NCBI GenBank assembly: GCA_046329555.1
Contig: JAXLUK010000001.1
Span: 62,001 to 126,000 of the forward strand
DNA from: UBA1941 sp046329555
GTDB taxonomy: Bacteria > Bacteroidota > Bacteroidia > Chitinophagales > LD1
Reading direction: 5' to 3'
Length of the DNA stretch: 64,000 nucleotides
In this document: positions 36,141-44,392 of the stretch, one piece after another
How positions within the stretch are numbered: the first letter of the stretch is position 1
Layout: every line of letters starts with the position of its first letter
Notes under the pieces: generated by a model
The model's input: only the letters and a program-made list of their open reading frames with translations
Databases searched by the model: none
Told to the model about the DNA's origin: nothing
Translations under genes and position numbers: made by a program

Positions 36141-36596
36141 TTACTTCAACTCCAATTTACCACCTTTCACCTTGAAGCGGTAAAGCTCTGCGCTATCTAC
36201 TTCTCGCCCATTAAATTTTCCGGGTAACCAGTTTCCTAATGAATTAAACACCGCTAACACTTGCTGATCCAACACAGGTTGTTTCGAAGCTTTTTCTATT
36301 TTACACTGAATCACTTCCCCCTTGCAATTAATCATCAACGACACCTCGCCCTTTTCTTCCAAATCCCGCTTCTCTTTAATGATGGAAACTTCTTTATTCA
36401 ATCGTGCCTCAATCTGCGCCTTCGTAAGCGGGCATTTGGCCTGATCTTGTCCTTTAAACGCCGAGAAAAGCGCATATACTTCGTTTTTATCGCATAACCC
36501 CGGAATGGTATCCGTGATATCTAAACGAGAAACAAATTGTGCCGCGAGAAATAGCGGCATCATCGCACCACACATCAAACCCAGCTTTCTTTTCAT
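36141..36596 (-). CDS. Exported protein with TonB C-terminal-like domain
   Basis: A 151-residue protein with a short signal sequence (GLMCGAMMPLFLAAQ). The C-terminal 75 residues (EVSLMINCKGEVIQCKIEK, then LDQQVLAVFNSLGNWLPGKFNGREVDSAELYRFKV) follow the pattern of TonB C-terminal domains. There is no membrane anchor beyond the signal and no proline-rich linker, so it is unlikely to be a working TonB; domains like this are common in small Bacteroidota exported proteins. Function unknown. Confidence 0.65.
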   Translation of the reverse strand: MKRKLGLMCGAMMPLFLAAQFVSRLDITDTIPGLCDKNEVYALFSAFKGQDQAKCPLTKAQIEARLNKEVSIIKEKRDLEEKGEVSLMINCKGEVIQCKIEKASKQPVLDQQVLAVFNSLGNWLPGKFNGREVDSAELYRFKVKGGKLELK

Positions 36597-36670
36597 GCGA
36601 ACAGATAAAATTTAGTTCCAGGCGGAAGATAGCTTTTTTCGCTTTACAGTTTTGTTAGTTTCGCCCTCCT

Positions 36671-38431
36671 ATGGTAATTCTAGGTTTTAATAGCTACGGC
36701 CACGATTCGGCGGCCGCCATTTTAGTTGATGGCAAATTAATACATGCCGTTGAAGAAGAACGGCTCAATCGAAAAAAACATGATGGCGGCTTGCCGCAAC
36801 AAGCCATGGCGCAATGTTTGGAAGCTGCCGGCTTGACGATAGCGGATGTAGATCACATCACGTTCTTCTGGAACCCTTGGATTTCCTATGCCCACGTGCC
36901 CGAGTTTGCCCTGCGATTCTGGAACAAATTGCCTACGCTGTTGCGCGAGCAAAGCAACATGAGCATGGAAGAAGGTTTGGGTTTGTTGGGCTATTTGGGC
37001 GATATGCGCCGGCTACCCGATACCATCAAGCGGCTGTTTCCTTCTGAAAAAGGCCACAAGTTCAAATTCCATTTGATGGAGCACCACCTCTGCCATGCCG
37101 CCAGTGCCTTCTTTGTTTCACCGTTTGAAGAGGCCGCCATCCTCACGCTTGACGGCGCCGGCGAATGGAGTACCTCTATTTCAGCCATGGGTCGCGGCAA
37201 CCAAATTGAAGTCTTAAATCGCGTGAATACGCCGCATTCGCTGGGTGCTTTTTATCAGGCCATCTCACGCCACCTGGGTTTCAAACTGATTGAAGGGCCG
37301 GGTAAACTGATGGGATTGGCTTCTTATGGTAATCACGATTCCGATATGTATCGGGAAATGAAGAAGCTGGTGAAGCTGACGGATAAAGGTGGTTTTGAAA
37401 TCGATTTATCTTACTTCAGCTACCACTATACCCGTAAGCGCCCGGTTACGGAGAAGTTTGAGGCTATTTTCGGAAAAACAAAAACCGAAGGAAAGGATTG
37501 GTCGCCGCAGGAATTGGATGTAGCCGCTGCAGCGCAACACGTAGTGGAAGATGTGATTCTGCACATGGTGAAACACCTGAAACAGCGCACCAATGCCGAT
37601 TATTTGTGTATGGCCGGCGGCGTAGCACTGAACAGTGTAACCAATGGGTTAATTGCAAAAACCGGATGGTTTAAGGATATCTTCATTCAACCTGCTGCCG
37701 GCGATTCCGGAACAGCGTTAGGCAGTGCCTTGTTGCTCTACCATCAGGAATTGAAACATCCGCGTACCTATGTGATGGATACAGCCTTTTTAGGCCCAGG
37801 CTACGGCGATGCCGAATACGAAGCAGCACTGAAGCAATTTGATCTGCCATGGGTAAAAACAGCATCCAATTACACTTCCTTCGCAGCTAAGAAGCTGGCA
37901 GAAGGAAAAATTTTAGGATGGTTCCAGGGAAGAATGGAGTTTGGTCCGCGAGCACTGGGTAATCGCAGCATTCTTGGATCGCCAACGGTTTTAGATATGA
38001 AAGAAGTGCTGAATGCCAGGGTAAAATTCCGCGAGCCTTTCCGTCCTTTTGCCGCTATTGTTTTGGAAGAAGATTGCGGCACCTATTTCGACAGCAACTT
38101 CCCCAATCCATACATGTTGTTGGTTTACCAGGTAAAACCAGAATATCTGGGTAAAATTCCGGCCATCACGCACGTAGACAATTCTGTTCGTATTCAAACG
38201 GTTAATGAGCAGGAAAACCCGCAAATGCGCGAGCTGTTAGAAGCTTTTAAGAAAGAAACGGGATACTCTGTTTTGGTTAATACTTCATTCAACATCAAGA
38301 GCGAACCCATCGTTGCCTCGCCATATGATGCCGTTTATAGTTTTGCACGCGCAGACATGGATTATCTGGTTATGGGAAATTATGTGGTGGCGAAGAAAGG
38401 AGATGAAAAAGCGCTCGACTCGCTTCGCTAA
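36671..38431 (+). CDS. Carbamoyltransferase, NodU/TobZ family
   Basis: A 586-residue O-carbamoyltransferase. The N-terminal Kae1-like domain begins GFNSYGHDSAAAILVDGKL and holds EHHLCHAASAFFVSPF near residue 137 with the metal-binding HxxxH, then LTLDGAGEW. The C-terminal YrdC-like/carbamoyltransferase domain has GWFQGRMEFGPRALGNRSILG near residue 415. It uses carbamoyl phosphate and ATP to carbamoylate a hydroxyl group on a sugar or natural product. No biosynthetic cluster is adjacent, so the acceptor is unknown; surface glycan modification is a guess. A TAGTTTCG box (36656-36663) sits directly before the start. Confidence 0.88.
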   Translation: MVILGFNSYGHDSAAAILVDGKLIHAVEEERLNRKKHDGGLPQQAMAQCLEAAGLTIADVDHITFFWNPWISYAHVPEFALRFWNKLPTLLREQSNMSMEEGLGLLGYLGDMRRLPDTIKRLFPSEKGHKFKFHLMEHHLCHAASAFFVSPFEEAAILTLDGAGEWSTSISAMGRGNQIEVLNRVNTPHSLGAFYQAISRHLGFKLIEGPGKLMGLASYGNHDSDMYREMKKLVKLTDKGGFEIDLSYFSYHYTRKRPVTEKFEAIFGKTKTEGKDWSPQELDVAAAAQHVVEDVILHMVKHLKQRTNADYLCMAGGVALNSVTNGLIAKTGWFKDIFIQPAAGDSGTALGSALLLYHQELKHPRTYVMDTAFLGPGYGDAEYEAALKQFDLPWVKTASNYTSFAAKKLAEGKILGWFQGRMEFGPRALGNRSILGSPTVLDMKEVLNARVKFREPFRPFAAIVLEEDCGTYFDSNFPNPYMLLVYQVKPEYLGKIPAITHVDNSVRIQTVNEQENPQMRELLEAFKKETGYSVLVNTSFNIKSEPIVASPYDAVYSFARADMDYLVMGNYVVAKKGDEKALDSLR

Positions 38432-38450
38432 ACATTCCGCAAGGGCATAA

Positions 38451-38480
38451 AAAAAGGGACATCTTGAGATGTCCCTTTTT
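38451..38480. terminator. Bidirectional rho-independent terminator
   Basis: Thirteen-base-pair stem, AAAAAGGGACATC (38451-38463) and GATGTCCCTTTTT (38468-38480), with TTGA loop. The flanking A and T runs allow termination in both directions, serving the carbamoyltransferase gene (rightward) and rplS (leftward). Confidence 0.93.
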
Positions 38481-38499
38481 CTTTATACCGAACAAAAGC

Positions 38500-38865
38500 C
38501 TACGCTTCTGTTTGCAACTGACGTTTCTCCGTAATACGCGAAGCTTTGCCTTTACGACCGCGCTGGTAGTACAACTTAGCGCGACGAACACGACCAACTT
38601 TGTTTACCACGATTTCATCAACAAAAGGAGAATACAATGGGAATACGCGCTCAACACCTACGCCATTCGAAATTTTACGAACGGTGAAAGTTTTGGTAAC
38701 TCCGGTTCCGTTGATTTGAATCACATCACCGCGGAATTCCTGAATACGTTCTTTATTTCCTTCTGTAATTTTGTAAGAAACTGTAATGTTATCACCAGGA
38801 CCGAATGAGGGGTGTTTTAATTCCTGGTTCATTTCTTTGTTCACATATTGAATAGTCAGATTCAT
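38500..38865 (-). CDS. rplS: 50S ribosomal protein L19
   Basis: L19, 121 residues. Typical blocks: FGPGDNITVSYKITEGNKER, EFRGDVIQINGTGVTKTFTVRKIS, and GVERVFPLYSPFVDEIVV followed by VGRVRRAKLYYQRGRKGKASRI. Last gene of rpsP-rimM-trmD-rplS, 81 bases after trmD; the gap contains a -7-like box, so it may also have its own promoter. Confidence 0.98.
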   Translation of the reverse strand: MNLTIQYVNKEMNQELKHPSFGPGDNITVSYKITEGNKERIQEFRGDVIQINGTGVTKTFTVRKISNGVGVERVFPLYSPFVDEIVVNKVGRVRRAKLYYQRGRKGKASRITEKRQLQTEA

Positions 38866-38887
38866 ATCGCTATATTTTTGAGGTGGG

Positions 38888-38895
38888 CAAAATTA
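38888..38895 (-). promoter_or_regulatory. Possible internal promoter of rplS
   Basis: Minus-strand TAATTTTG, a perfect TAnnTTTG -7 box, 22 bases upstream of rplS. No TTTG at the right -33 spacing (one occurs only 11 bases away), so support is partial. It would let L19 be made in excess of RimM and TrmD. Confidence 0.4.
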
Positions 38896-38946
38896 GTCAA
38901 AAGTTTCAAAAAGAGAACTTTTAGAAGAACTTTTCCTCTAAATTGG

Positions 38947-39642
38947 TTACAAACTGTTCGTTTCTTCGTCTTCCAGCAAGTCGGGCCGCCTGATACGGGT
39001 GCGTTCCAGTGCTTGTTGGTATCGCCATTGCTCTATTTTCTTGTGGTCGCCACCGGTAAGCACCTCGGGAACAGCCAGTCCTTGAAAAACCTCCGGGCGG
39101 GTATACACCGGGGGCGATAGCAGGTTATCCTGAAAGGAATCGGTTAGCGCCGAAGTTTCATCATTCAAAACTCCCGGTATCAAACGGCCAATGCTATCTA
39201 CCAGTACTGCCGCGCCCAGCTCTCCGCCGCTCAGAACATAATCACCAATAGAAATTTCTTTGGTCACATACAGTTGCCTGATACGCTCATCGATGCCCTT
39301 ATAATGCCCGCAAATCATCATCAGATTGGTTTTCAATGACAAACCGTTCACCATTTTTTGTTTCAGCGTTTCGCCATCGGGCGTAAGGTAGATGATCTCA
39401 TCATAAGTACGTTCCTGCTTCAATTTTTCAATACACGCCGCCAGTGGCTCGCACATCATTACCATACCGGCACCACCGCCATATTGGTAATCATCCACCT
39501 GCCGGTGCTTGTTCAGCCCAAATTCCCGAAGCGCATATACGTGCACTTCCAGCAGTCCTTTATCGCGGGCGCGCTTCATAATGGAATGACCTAGCGGGCT
39601 ATCCAGCAATTCGGGCACCACAGATATAATATCAATACGCAT
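38947..39642 (-). CDS. trmD: tRNA (guanine-N1)-methyltransferase TrmD
   Basis: Methylates G37 of tRNAs with G36, 231 residues. The SPOUT knot is visible in ICGHYKGIDERIRQLYV and EISIGDYVLSGGELGA; the N-terminal substrate region has YQYGGGAGMVMMCEPL, and LLSPPVYTRPEVFQGLAVPEVL with GDHKKIEQWR closes the family pattern. It lies 17 bases after rimM in the ribosomal operon. Confidence 0.97.
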   Translation of the reverse strand: MRIDIISVVPELLDSPLGHSIMKRARDKGLLEVHVYALREFGLNKHRQVDDYQYGGGAGMVMMCEPLAACIEKLKQERTYDEIIYLTPDGETLKQKMVNGLSLKTNLMMICGHYKGIDERIRQLYVTKEISIGDYVLSGGELGAAVLVDSIGRLIPGVLNDETSALTDSFQDNLLSPPVYTRPEVFQGLAVPEVLTGGDHKKIEQWRYQQALERTRIRRPDLLEDEETNSL

Positions 39643-39659
39643 TTCCGGTTTGTCTAGAA

Positions 39660-40169
39660 TTACAAATCCCGCATTCCTTCGGGTAAGGTGAAGATAATCT
39701 GCTTTTTCCGTTTGTTAATATCCGTTATCAGATCGTCTGTGAGCGGAACCAGCAACTCGCGGCCCTGGTAGTTAATGGTAGCCAGAATTTGAGCCGGCAG
39801 GGTCATCAAATCTGTAATGGGCCCCAACAATTCGGTGCCATCCATGGCCTGATAACCAATCAACCAAACCAAATCATCTTCTTCTTTTGCCAACCACTTT
39901 TTTGCATCGGCTTCGGTAAGAAAAAGTTCCTGGTTGTTGAGTTTACGCGCCAGTTCTGGTGAGTTGATATCTTCCACCTTCAGAATGGCGTCATTCAATC
40001 CTGTGGTGGTCCAGCTTTCTATAAATAAGGGTTGAAAGATGCCATCTTTCTCCAGGAACAAATGAGGAGGGGTTTTAGCCGGATTTTTAAGCATCCGGTA
40101 CAGGCTAAAATGAAAAGCCCCACTTAATCCGTGGGGCTTCTTTATTTTTCCTACTGCCAGGTAGTTCAT
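39660..40169 (-). CDS. rimM: 16S rRNA processing protein RimM
   Basis: Ribosome maturation factor for the 30S head, binds S19. 169 residues: an N-terminal RimM domain starting YLAVGKIKKPHGLSGAFHF and a C-terminal PRC barrel with DLVWLIGYQAMD, ATINYQGRELLVPLTDDLI. The ATG overlaps the rpsP stop by one base (TAATG). A strong hairpin lies within codons 10-19. Confidence 0.94.
   Translation of the reverse strand: MNYLAVGKIKKPHGLSGAFHFSLYRMLKNPAKTPPHLFLEKDGIFQPLFIESWTTTGLNDAILKVEDINSPELARKLNNQELFLTEADAKKWLAKEEDDLVWLIGYQAMDGTELLGPITDLMTLPAQILATINYQGRELLVPLTDDLITDINKRKKQIIFTLPEGMRDL
40115..40139 (-). promoter_or_regulatory. Terminator-like hairpin inside the start of rimM
   Basis: On the minus strand AAGCCCCAC, 7-base loop, GTGGGGCTT, followed by TTTCATTTT. 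It is a perfect 9-base-pair stem with a T-rich tail, placed 30 bases after the rimM start codon. It could attenuate transcription or slow translation after rpsP. Part of the sequence is fixed by the conserved KKPHGLSG protein motif, so function is uncertain. Confidence 0.45.
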
Positions 40170-40711
40170 TATTCAGCAGCTGGAGCTTCTGTGTTTTCGG
40201 TGGTTTCTGCCGGAGCTTCTGCAGTTTCAGTAGTTTCTGCCGGAGCAGCAGCTGCTTGTAAAGCCGCGGCGCGTTTTGCCTCGCGATCTTCTTTCTTCTT
40301 CGTTTCTTCAGCCAACAATTTTGCCAAACGATCTTCTTTAGAAGCGTGTACTTTCTTCTTGTGGTCAATAACCGAATTTTTGTGCGCCTCTAACCACTCG
40401 TTGTACTTCGCATCCGCCTGTTCCTGAGTCAATACGCCCTTGGCAACACCACGCAGCAAATGCTTGCGGAACAATACGCCTTTATATTTCAGAATAGCAT
40501 TTACCGTATCCGTAGGCTCTGCACCTTTCATGATCCAGTCAACAGCCTTATCTACATCCAAATGGATAGTAGCTGGTGAGGTCAGGGGATTGTAATCGCC
40601 CAGGCGCTCGATAAATTTACCATCGCGGCGCGACCGTGAATCGGCGGCTACAATGTGATAAAACGGGCGCTTGCCTCTTCCGTGCCGTTGTAAGCGTAAT
40701 TTAACTGCCAT
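40169..40711 (-). CDS. rpsP: 30S ribosomal protein S16 with Ala/Glu-rich tail
   Basis: S16, 180 residues, twice the E. coli length. The normal domain starts MAVKLRLQRHGRGKRPFYHIVAADSRSRRDGKFIERLG-like sequence and includes IHLDVDKAVDWIMKGAEPTDTV. From about residue 85 a charged helix (HKKKVHASKEDRLAKLLAEE) follows, and the last 30 residues repeat A-P-A-E-T-T-E. Extended S16 proteins of this type occur in Bacteroidota. First gene of rpsP-rimM-trmD-rplS, with a consensus promoter just upstream. Confidence 0.97.
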   Translation of the reverse strand: MAVKLRLQRHGRGKRPFYHIVAADSRSRRDGKFIERLGDYNPLTSPATIHLDVDKAVDWIMKGAEPTDTVNAILKYKGVLFRKHLLRGVAKGVLTQEQADAKYNEWLEAHKNSVIDHKKKVHASKEDRLAKLLAEETKKKEDREAKRAAALQAAAAPAETTETAEAPAETTENTEAPAAE

Positions 40712-40751
40712 GTCTTAAAAGAATTTAAAGTCTGGTTAAAAATTGGGAGCG

Positions 40752-40782
40752 CAAAGGTAAGAGAATAATGTGGAAAACCAAA
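40752..40782 (-). promoter_or_regulatory. Bacteroidota-type promoter of the rpsP operon
   Basis: On the minus strand TTTG (-33) at 40782-40779, 19-base spacer, TACCTTTG (-7) at 40759-40752. Both boxes and spacing match the TTTG-N19-TAnnTTTG consensus, and the rpsP start is 41 bases further. Confidence 0.8.
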
Positions 40783-40794
40783 CATAAAGTTGAT

Positions 40795-41589
40795 TTACCG
40801 TGAAATACTTCGGTTAGCTTGCCTGCTTAGCCCCATAAAAAACAAACCCAGGGCAATTGCAGGCACGCTCAATAACTGGGTCCGGCTGATCATACCCAAA
40901 ATCAGACTCCCTTCAGGAACCTTGGTGAATTCCAACAAAAATCTAACTGAAAACACCGTCACAAAAAAGAACCCCACATATATCCACGGCTGTTCCCCTT
41001 TTTTTCTGTACCAGGCAATTACCACTAACTGTAAAAACGCATAGGCCAGCGCCTCATACAAAACCACCGGATGTCTTGGCAATCCATCCACCCGTTCAAA
41101 AATGAATGCCCATGGAACATCGGTTACCGTTCCATATAACTCAGAATTGAACAAATTTCCTAACCGAATCAGCGAAGCCGGTAGAAAAATGACCAGCGCT
41201 ACCCTATCGAACAACCACTGCAGGCTGTATTGCGGATAGTACCGATGGAACAATAAAATGGCTGTCAAGCCCCCCAGAATAGCGCCATGACTGGCCAAAC
41301 CGCCCTTCCAAACTTTAATCACCTCAAACGGATACGCCAGAAAATAAGCGGGATCGTAAAAAAACACCTGACCCAATCGCGCGCCTATGATTGCGCCTAT
41401 GAAAATATACTGAATCAATAATACGAGATGCTCTTCATTAACGGATTCCTTTTGCATAATCCACCGCCCCAAAAAGAACGAGCCCAGAATTGAAATCGTC
41501 CACATTAATCCATACCACTGCAAGGTAAACCAATGAAATGGCAGTGGAATATCGGGGTTTACGGCCCAATGAATAAACAGAACTGGCAT
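40795..41589 (-). CDS. lgt: Prolipoprotein diacylglyceryl transferase (canonical)
   Basis: Integral membrane enzyme adding diacylglycerol to lipobox cysteines, 264 residues, seven helices. The signature is intact: SLIRLGNLFNSELYGTVTDV with PWAF, then RHPVVLYEALAY, and the early GARLGQVFFYDPAYF block. It contrasts with the altered copy at 9668. It follows the PAP2-like membrane gene by 3 bases. Confidence 0.95.
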   Translation of the reverse strand: MPVLFIHWAVNPDIPLPFHWFTLQWYGLMWTISILGSFFLGRWIMQKESVNEEHLVLLIQYIFIGAIIGARLGQVFFYDPAYFLAYPFEVIKVWKGGLASHGAILGGLTAILLFHRYYPQYSLQWLFDRVALVIFLPASLIRLGNLFNSELYGTVTDVPWAFIFERVDGLPRHPVVLYEALAYAFLQLVVIAWYRKKGEQPWIYVGFFFVTVFSVRFLLEFTKVPEGSLILGMISRTQLLSVPAIALGLFFMGLSRQANRSISR

Positions 41590-41592
41590 TCG

Positions 41593-42231
41593 TTAAAAAA
41601 ATCTGGGAACAATGAAAAATGCGATGTACTGGCCGATGAATCCGGCGGCATAACCCCAAAGCACTTCAGGCTCGGTGTGAGCCTCTAATATCAGGCGCGC
41701 GGTACCAATTAAGCCACTGAGTAAAACAACGGCTACCAGGAACAGTTTCAAATCATAATCTGAAATTCCCATCATAATCATGGCCAACGCGATAAACCCT
41801 CCGGCGGCGATGGTGTGCAGACTGATTTTTGCAAAAATGTTGACAAAGAATCCAATGAAAACAGCAAACGTAGCCCCTAACATCATCAACGACAAGTATC
41901 GGTTCGCGAAGAGATTGGCATGCGCCCCGGGTTTAAACAACATGAAAGTCCAGAGGTAGAATGTGGCGGTAGCGATATAGGGAATAATGCGCTCTTTACG
42001 GTCGATCAGGTGCAGACTATCTATCAATTCTAACTTTTTCATCAAAATCACCCAAACAACGGGCATGATGAAGGTGAGCAGGAAAATCATGCCCATCCAA
42101 ACCAATTGATCCGTTTTTCTGGAAAAAGCAAACAAGTGGGGATTGGAATAAATGAGGAATGCTGCGGCATAGGTACTCGCCAACAATGGATGAAACAGAT
42201 AAGATATTATAGTTGCAAATCGTCTTGACAT
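41593..42231 (-). CDS. PAP2-like membrane protein
   Basis: A 212-residue polytopic protein from ATG 42231 (MSRRFATIISYLFHPLL); an earlier in-frame start at 42288 adds non-membrane residues overlapping the neighbour. The segment SLHTIAAGG followed by TARLILEAHTEPEVLWGYAAG resembles the C-terminal SGH...SRxxxxxH half of PAP2 phosphatases, though the first KxxxxxxRP motif is not evident. It may be a phosphatase of lipid phosphates such as undecaprenyl pyrophosphate or an inactive relative. Confidence 0.7.
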   Translation of the reverse strand: MSRRFATIISYLFHPLLASTYAAAFLIYSNPHLFAFSRKTDQLVWMGMIFLLTFIMPVVWVILMKKLELIDSLHLIDRKERIIPYIATATFYLWTFMLFKPGAHANLFANRYLSLMMLGATFAVFIGFFVNIFAKISLHTIAAGGFIALAMIMMGISDYDLKLFLVAVVLLSGLIGTARLILEAHTEPEVLWGYAAGFIGQYIAFFIVPRFF

Positions 42232-42244
42232 AGTACCGCGGCAA

Positions 42245-43195
42245 TCAAAATGTAAACATAAATAGTTTTCCGTGGGTCCCCACCACAACGCCGCTTTGTG
42301 CCGAGGTCATGTACACGCTTCGCAAATCTTCATCGGTAAATGGCTTCACCCGTTGCCAATGGTGCCCGCCATCATCAGTTACCATCATCAATCCACTTTC
42401 ACCTACAGCGCATCCGTGATTTAAATCAAAAAAATGAATGCCATAGAAATGATCTTGCTTTCCCCAGGCTGTATTCAAACTTTTTTGCCGATCCCAAGAG
42501 TAGCCGCTATTAGACGTGTGCTCAATCGCGCCATTGTAACCTACGGCAAAGCCGGTATGCTCATTCGGAAAACACATGGCCACATAGATATCACCATGTT
42601 CCAGAACCGGAGCAAACTGCAATCCGCCATTAATAGAACGTGTTATGGTACCATAACCCGCTACCAAAATCACGCTATCGGATAGATAAGAACAAGCATA
42701 GCATGCATGTTGATTGTCGGAATCAAGCTGCCATTGTTGTCCCCCATCGTGGCTAATTGCCCAACCGCCATTCGAGTAACCATCTCCGTAGGCCAGAACG
42801 GCAGAATGTTCATTCAGAAAGGAAATTGCCCGATACGGTTTGTAGTTAGCCTGATGACCACCGGAAAAAGTTTTGCCGCTATCACTGGTAACAGCCCAAA
42901 AGGCATCGAAACCGGCAATAACGCCCTTTTCAGGCCGAAAGAAATGAAGGTCATACAACGCCTTATCGGCCACCGAATCTACCAACCAGGATTTTCCGCC
43001 ATTGCGCGTACGCAACAGCACCCCCTTGCTATACTTTTCGCCACCGCAAGCAAAACCGATGGAATCGTTAACCATAGTTATTTTGTACAGGGTAGCATCC
43101 GTCCCAGTAGCAATGGAAGCGACGCCAACCAGCGCTTCCTTGTTGCAGCCCGTAAGCAAGGCCAACATGATCAAGCCGCTAATCCATCTCTTCAT
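42245..43195 (-). CDS. Lipoprotein with Ycf48/BNR-like beta-propeller repeats
   Basis: A 316-residue lipoprotein: the signal ends in the lipobox LLTGC (C17). The mature part carries repeated sialidase-like blades with the marks NGGKSW, DSGKTFSGG, DGGQQWQLD, SGYSWDRQ and DGGHHWQRV, and is like the photosystem II assembly factor Ycf48/YCF48-related family in fold. In non-photosynthetic bacteria its role is unknown. It overlaps the aminotransferase end by 17 bases. Confidence 0.82.
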   Translation of the reverse strand: MKRWISGLIMLALLTGCNKEALVGVASIATGTDATLYKITMVNDSIGFACGGEKYSKGVLLRTRNGGKSWLVDSVADKALYDLHFFRPEKGVIAGFDAFWAVTSDSGKTFSGGHQANYKPYRAISFLNEHSAVLAYGDGYSNGGWAISHDGGQQWQLDSDNQHACYACSYLSDSVILVAGYGTITRSINGGLQFAPVLEHGDIYVAMCFPNEHTGFAVGYNGAIEHTSNSGYSWDRQKSLNTAWGKQDHFYGIHFFDLNHGCAVGESGLMMVTDDGGHHWQRVKPFTDEDLRSVYMTSAQSGVVVGTHGKLFMFTF

Positions 43196-44363
43196 TGCAG
43201 GCAGCTAATATAATTTCACAGGCACTTCTAATCTGCGCTTCTGTGATGATTAAAGGCGGACAAATCCGCATGCAATTCGAGGCGAAAAGAAACCAATCGG
43301 TAAAAACGCCTTTTTCAATACAGCGATCAATAATCCTTTTATTTCTTTCAAAAGAATCGAATTTCACAGCCAACATCAGTCCCTTCCGATTTACTCCGGT
43401 AATTAACGGATGCCTGAGCAGGGTACTAAATAATGCGCCCTTTTCTTCTACCGATTGCATCAAATCTTTTTCCTGCAGCACCTTCAAAGCGGCTAATCCG
43501 GCGGCACAACTTAGCGGATGTCCGCCAAAAGTGGTAATATGTCCTAAAACGGGCTGGTCGGTTAGCGTGCGCATATTTTCTATGGAAGAAATAAACGCGC
43601 CCAGAGGCAATCCACCACCCAAAGATTTCGCCAGCACCAAAATATCCGGCGCCGAATCTTCACCAAAATTGAACATGGTGCCACATCGCCCAAAAGCGGT
43701 TTGCGCCTCATCCAATATCATCAACGCACCATGGCGGGAACAAACAGCCCGAACCTTTTTTAAATAATCTGCCGATGGCACGGTAACGCCAGATTCCGCC
43801 TGAACGGGATCCAAAATTACAGCGGCTGTATGCGCGGTAATCTTCTCCAGTTCCTCATGCACACCATATTCCAGCATGGTAACATCAGGCAGTAATGGAC
43901 GGAAACTTGTCTTAAAATATTCATCACCTATAATGCTCAATGCGCCTTGTGTACTGCCGTGGTATGAATGTCGGAAGTGCACAAAATTAGTTCTGCCTGT
44001 AATACGCTTGGCCAACTTCATGGCACCTTCAATCGCCTCAGCGCCACTATTGGTAAAATATACTGACTGCAAATTTTCGGGTAACCAATCTGTCAGTGCC
44101 TTAGCAAATTGTACCTGCGGCGTTTGAACTAGTTCACCGTACACCATCAGATGCAGATATTTGGAAGATTGTATTCGAATCGCTTCCAACACCTCCGGAT
44201 GACTGTGGCCTATATTGGCCACTGCAATTCCGGAAATCAAATCAAGTATTGGGCGCTGTTGCGTATCATAAAGGAACATCCCCGCTGCCCGTTCAATCTC
44301 CAGCGCCAGAGGAGCCGGGCTGGTTTGTGCTACGTGTTGCAGAAAAAGTTCTCGCTGCGTCAT
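43179..44363 (-). CDS. Class III aminotransferase (acetylornithine/ornithine-type)
   Basis: PLP-dependent transaminase, 394 residues. Visible motifs: FTNSGAEAIEGAMKLAKR (phosphate-binding), HSYHGSTQGALS, ILDPVQAESGV, ILDEAQTAFGRCGTMF (PLP ring Asp), and LAKSLGGGLPLGAFISS with the Schiff-base Lys. Similar to ArgD/RocD-like enzymes, but the exact substrate cannot be decided. It sits in a leftward run with the Ycf48-like lipoprotein and no arginine genes are nearby. Confidence 0.88.
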   Translation of the reverse strand: MTQRELFLQHVAQTSPAPLALEIERAAGMFLYDTQQRPILDLISGIAVANIGHSHPEVLEAIRIQSSKYLHLMVYGELVQTPQVQFAKALTDWLPENLQSVYFTNSGAEAIEGAMKLAKRITGRTNFVHFRHSYHGSTQGALSIIGDEYFKTSFRPLLPDVTMLEYGVHEELEKITAHTAAVILDPVQAESGVTVPSADYLKKVRAVCSRHGALMILDEAQTAFGRCGTMFNFGEDSAPDILVLAKSLGGGLPLGAFISSIENMRTLTDQPVLGHITTFGGHPLSCAAGLAALKVLQEKDLMQSVEEKGALFSTLLRHPLITGVNRKGLMLAVKFDSFERNKRIIDRCIEKGVFTDWFLFASNCMRICPPLIITEAQIRSACEIILAACNEEMD

Positions 44364-44392
44364 TTAAAGAAGGATCAAGTGCCTGATGCTAC

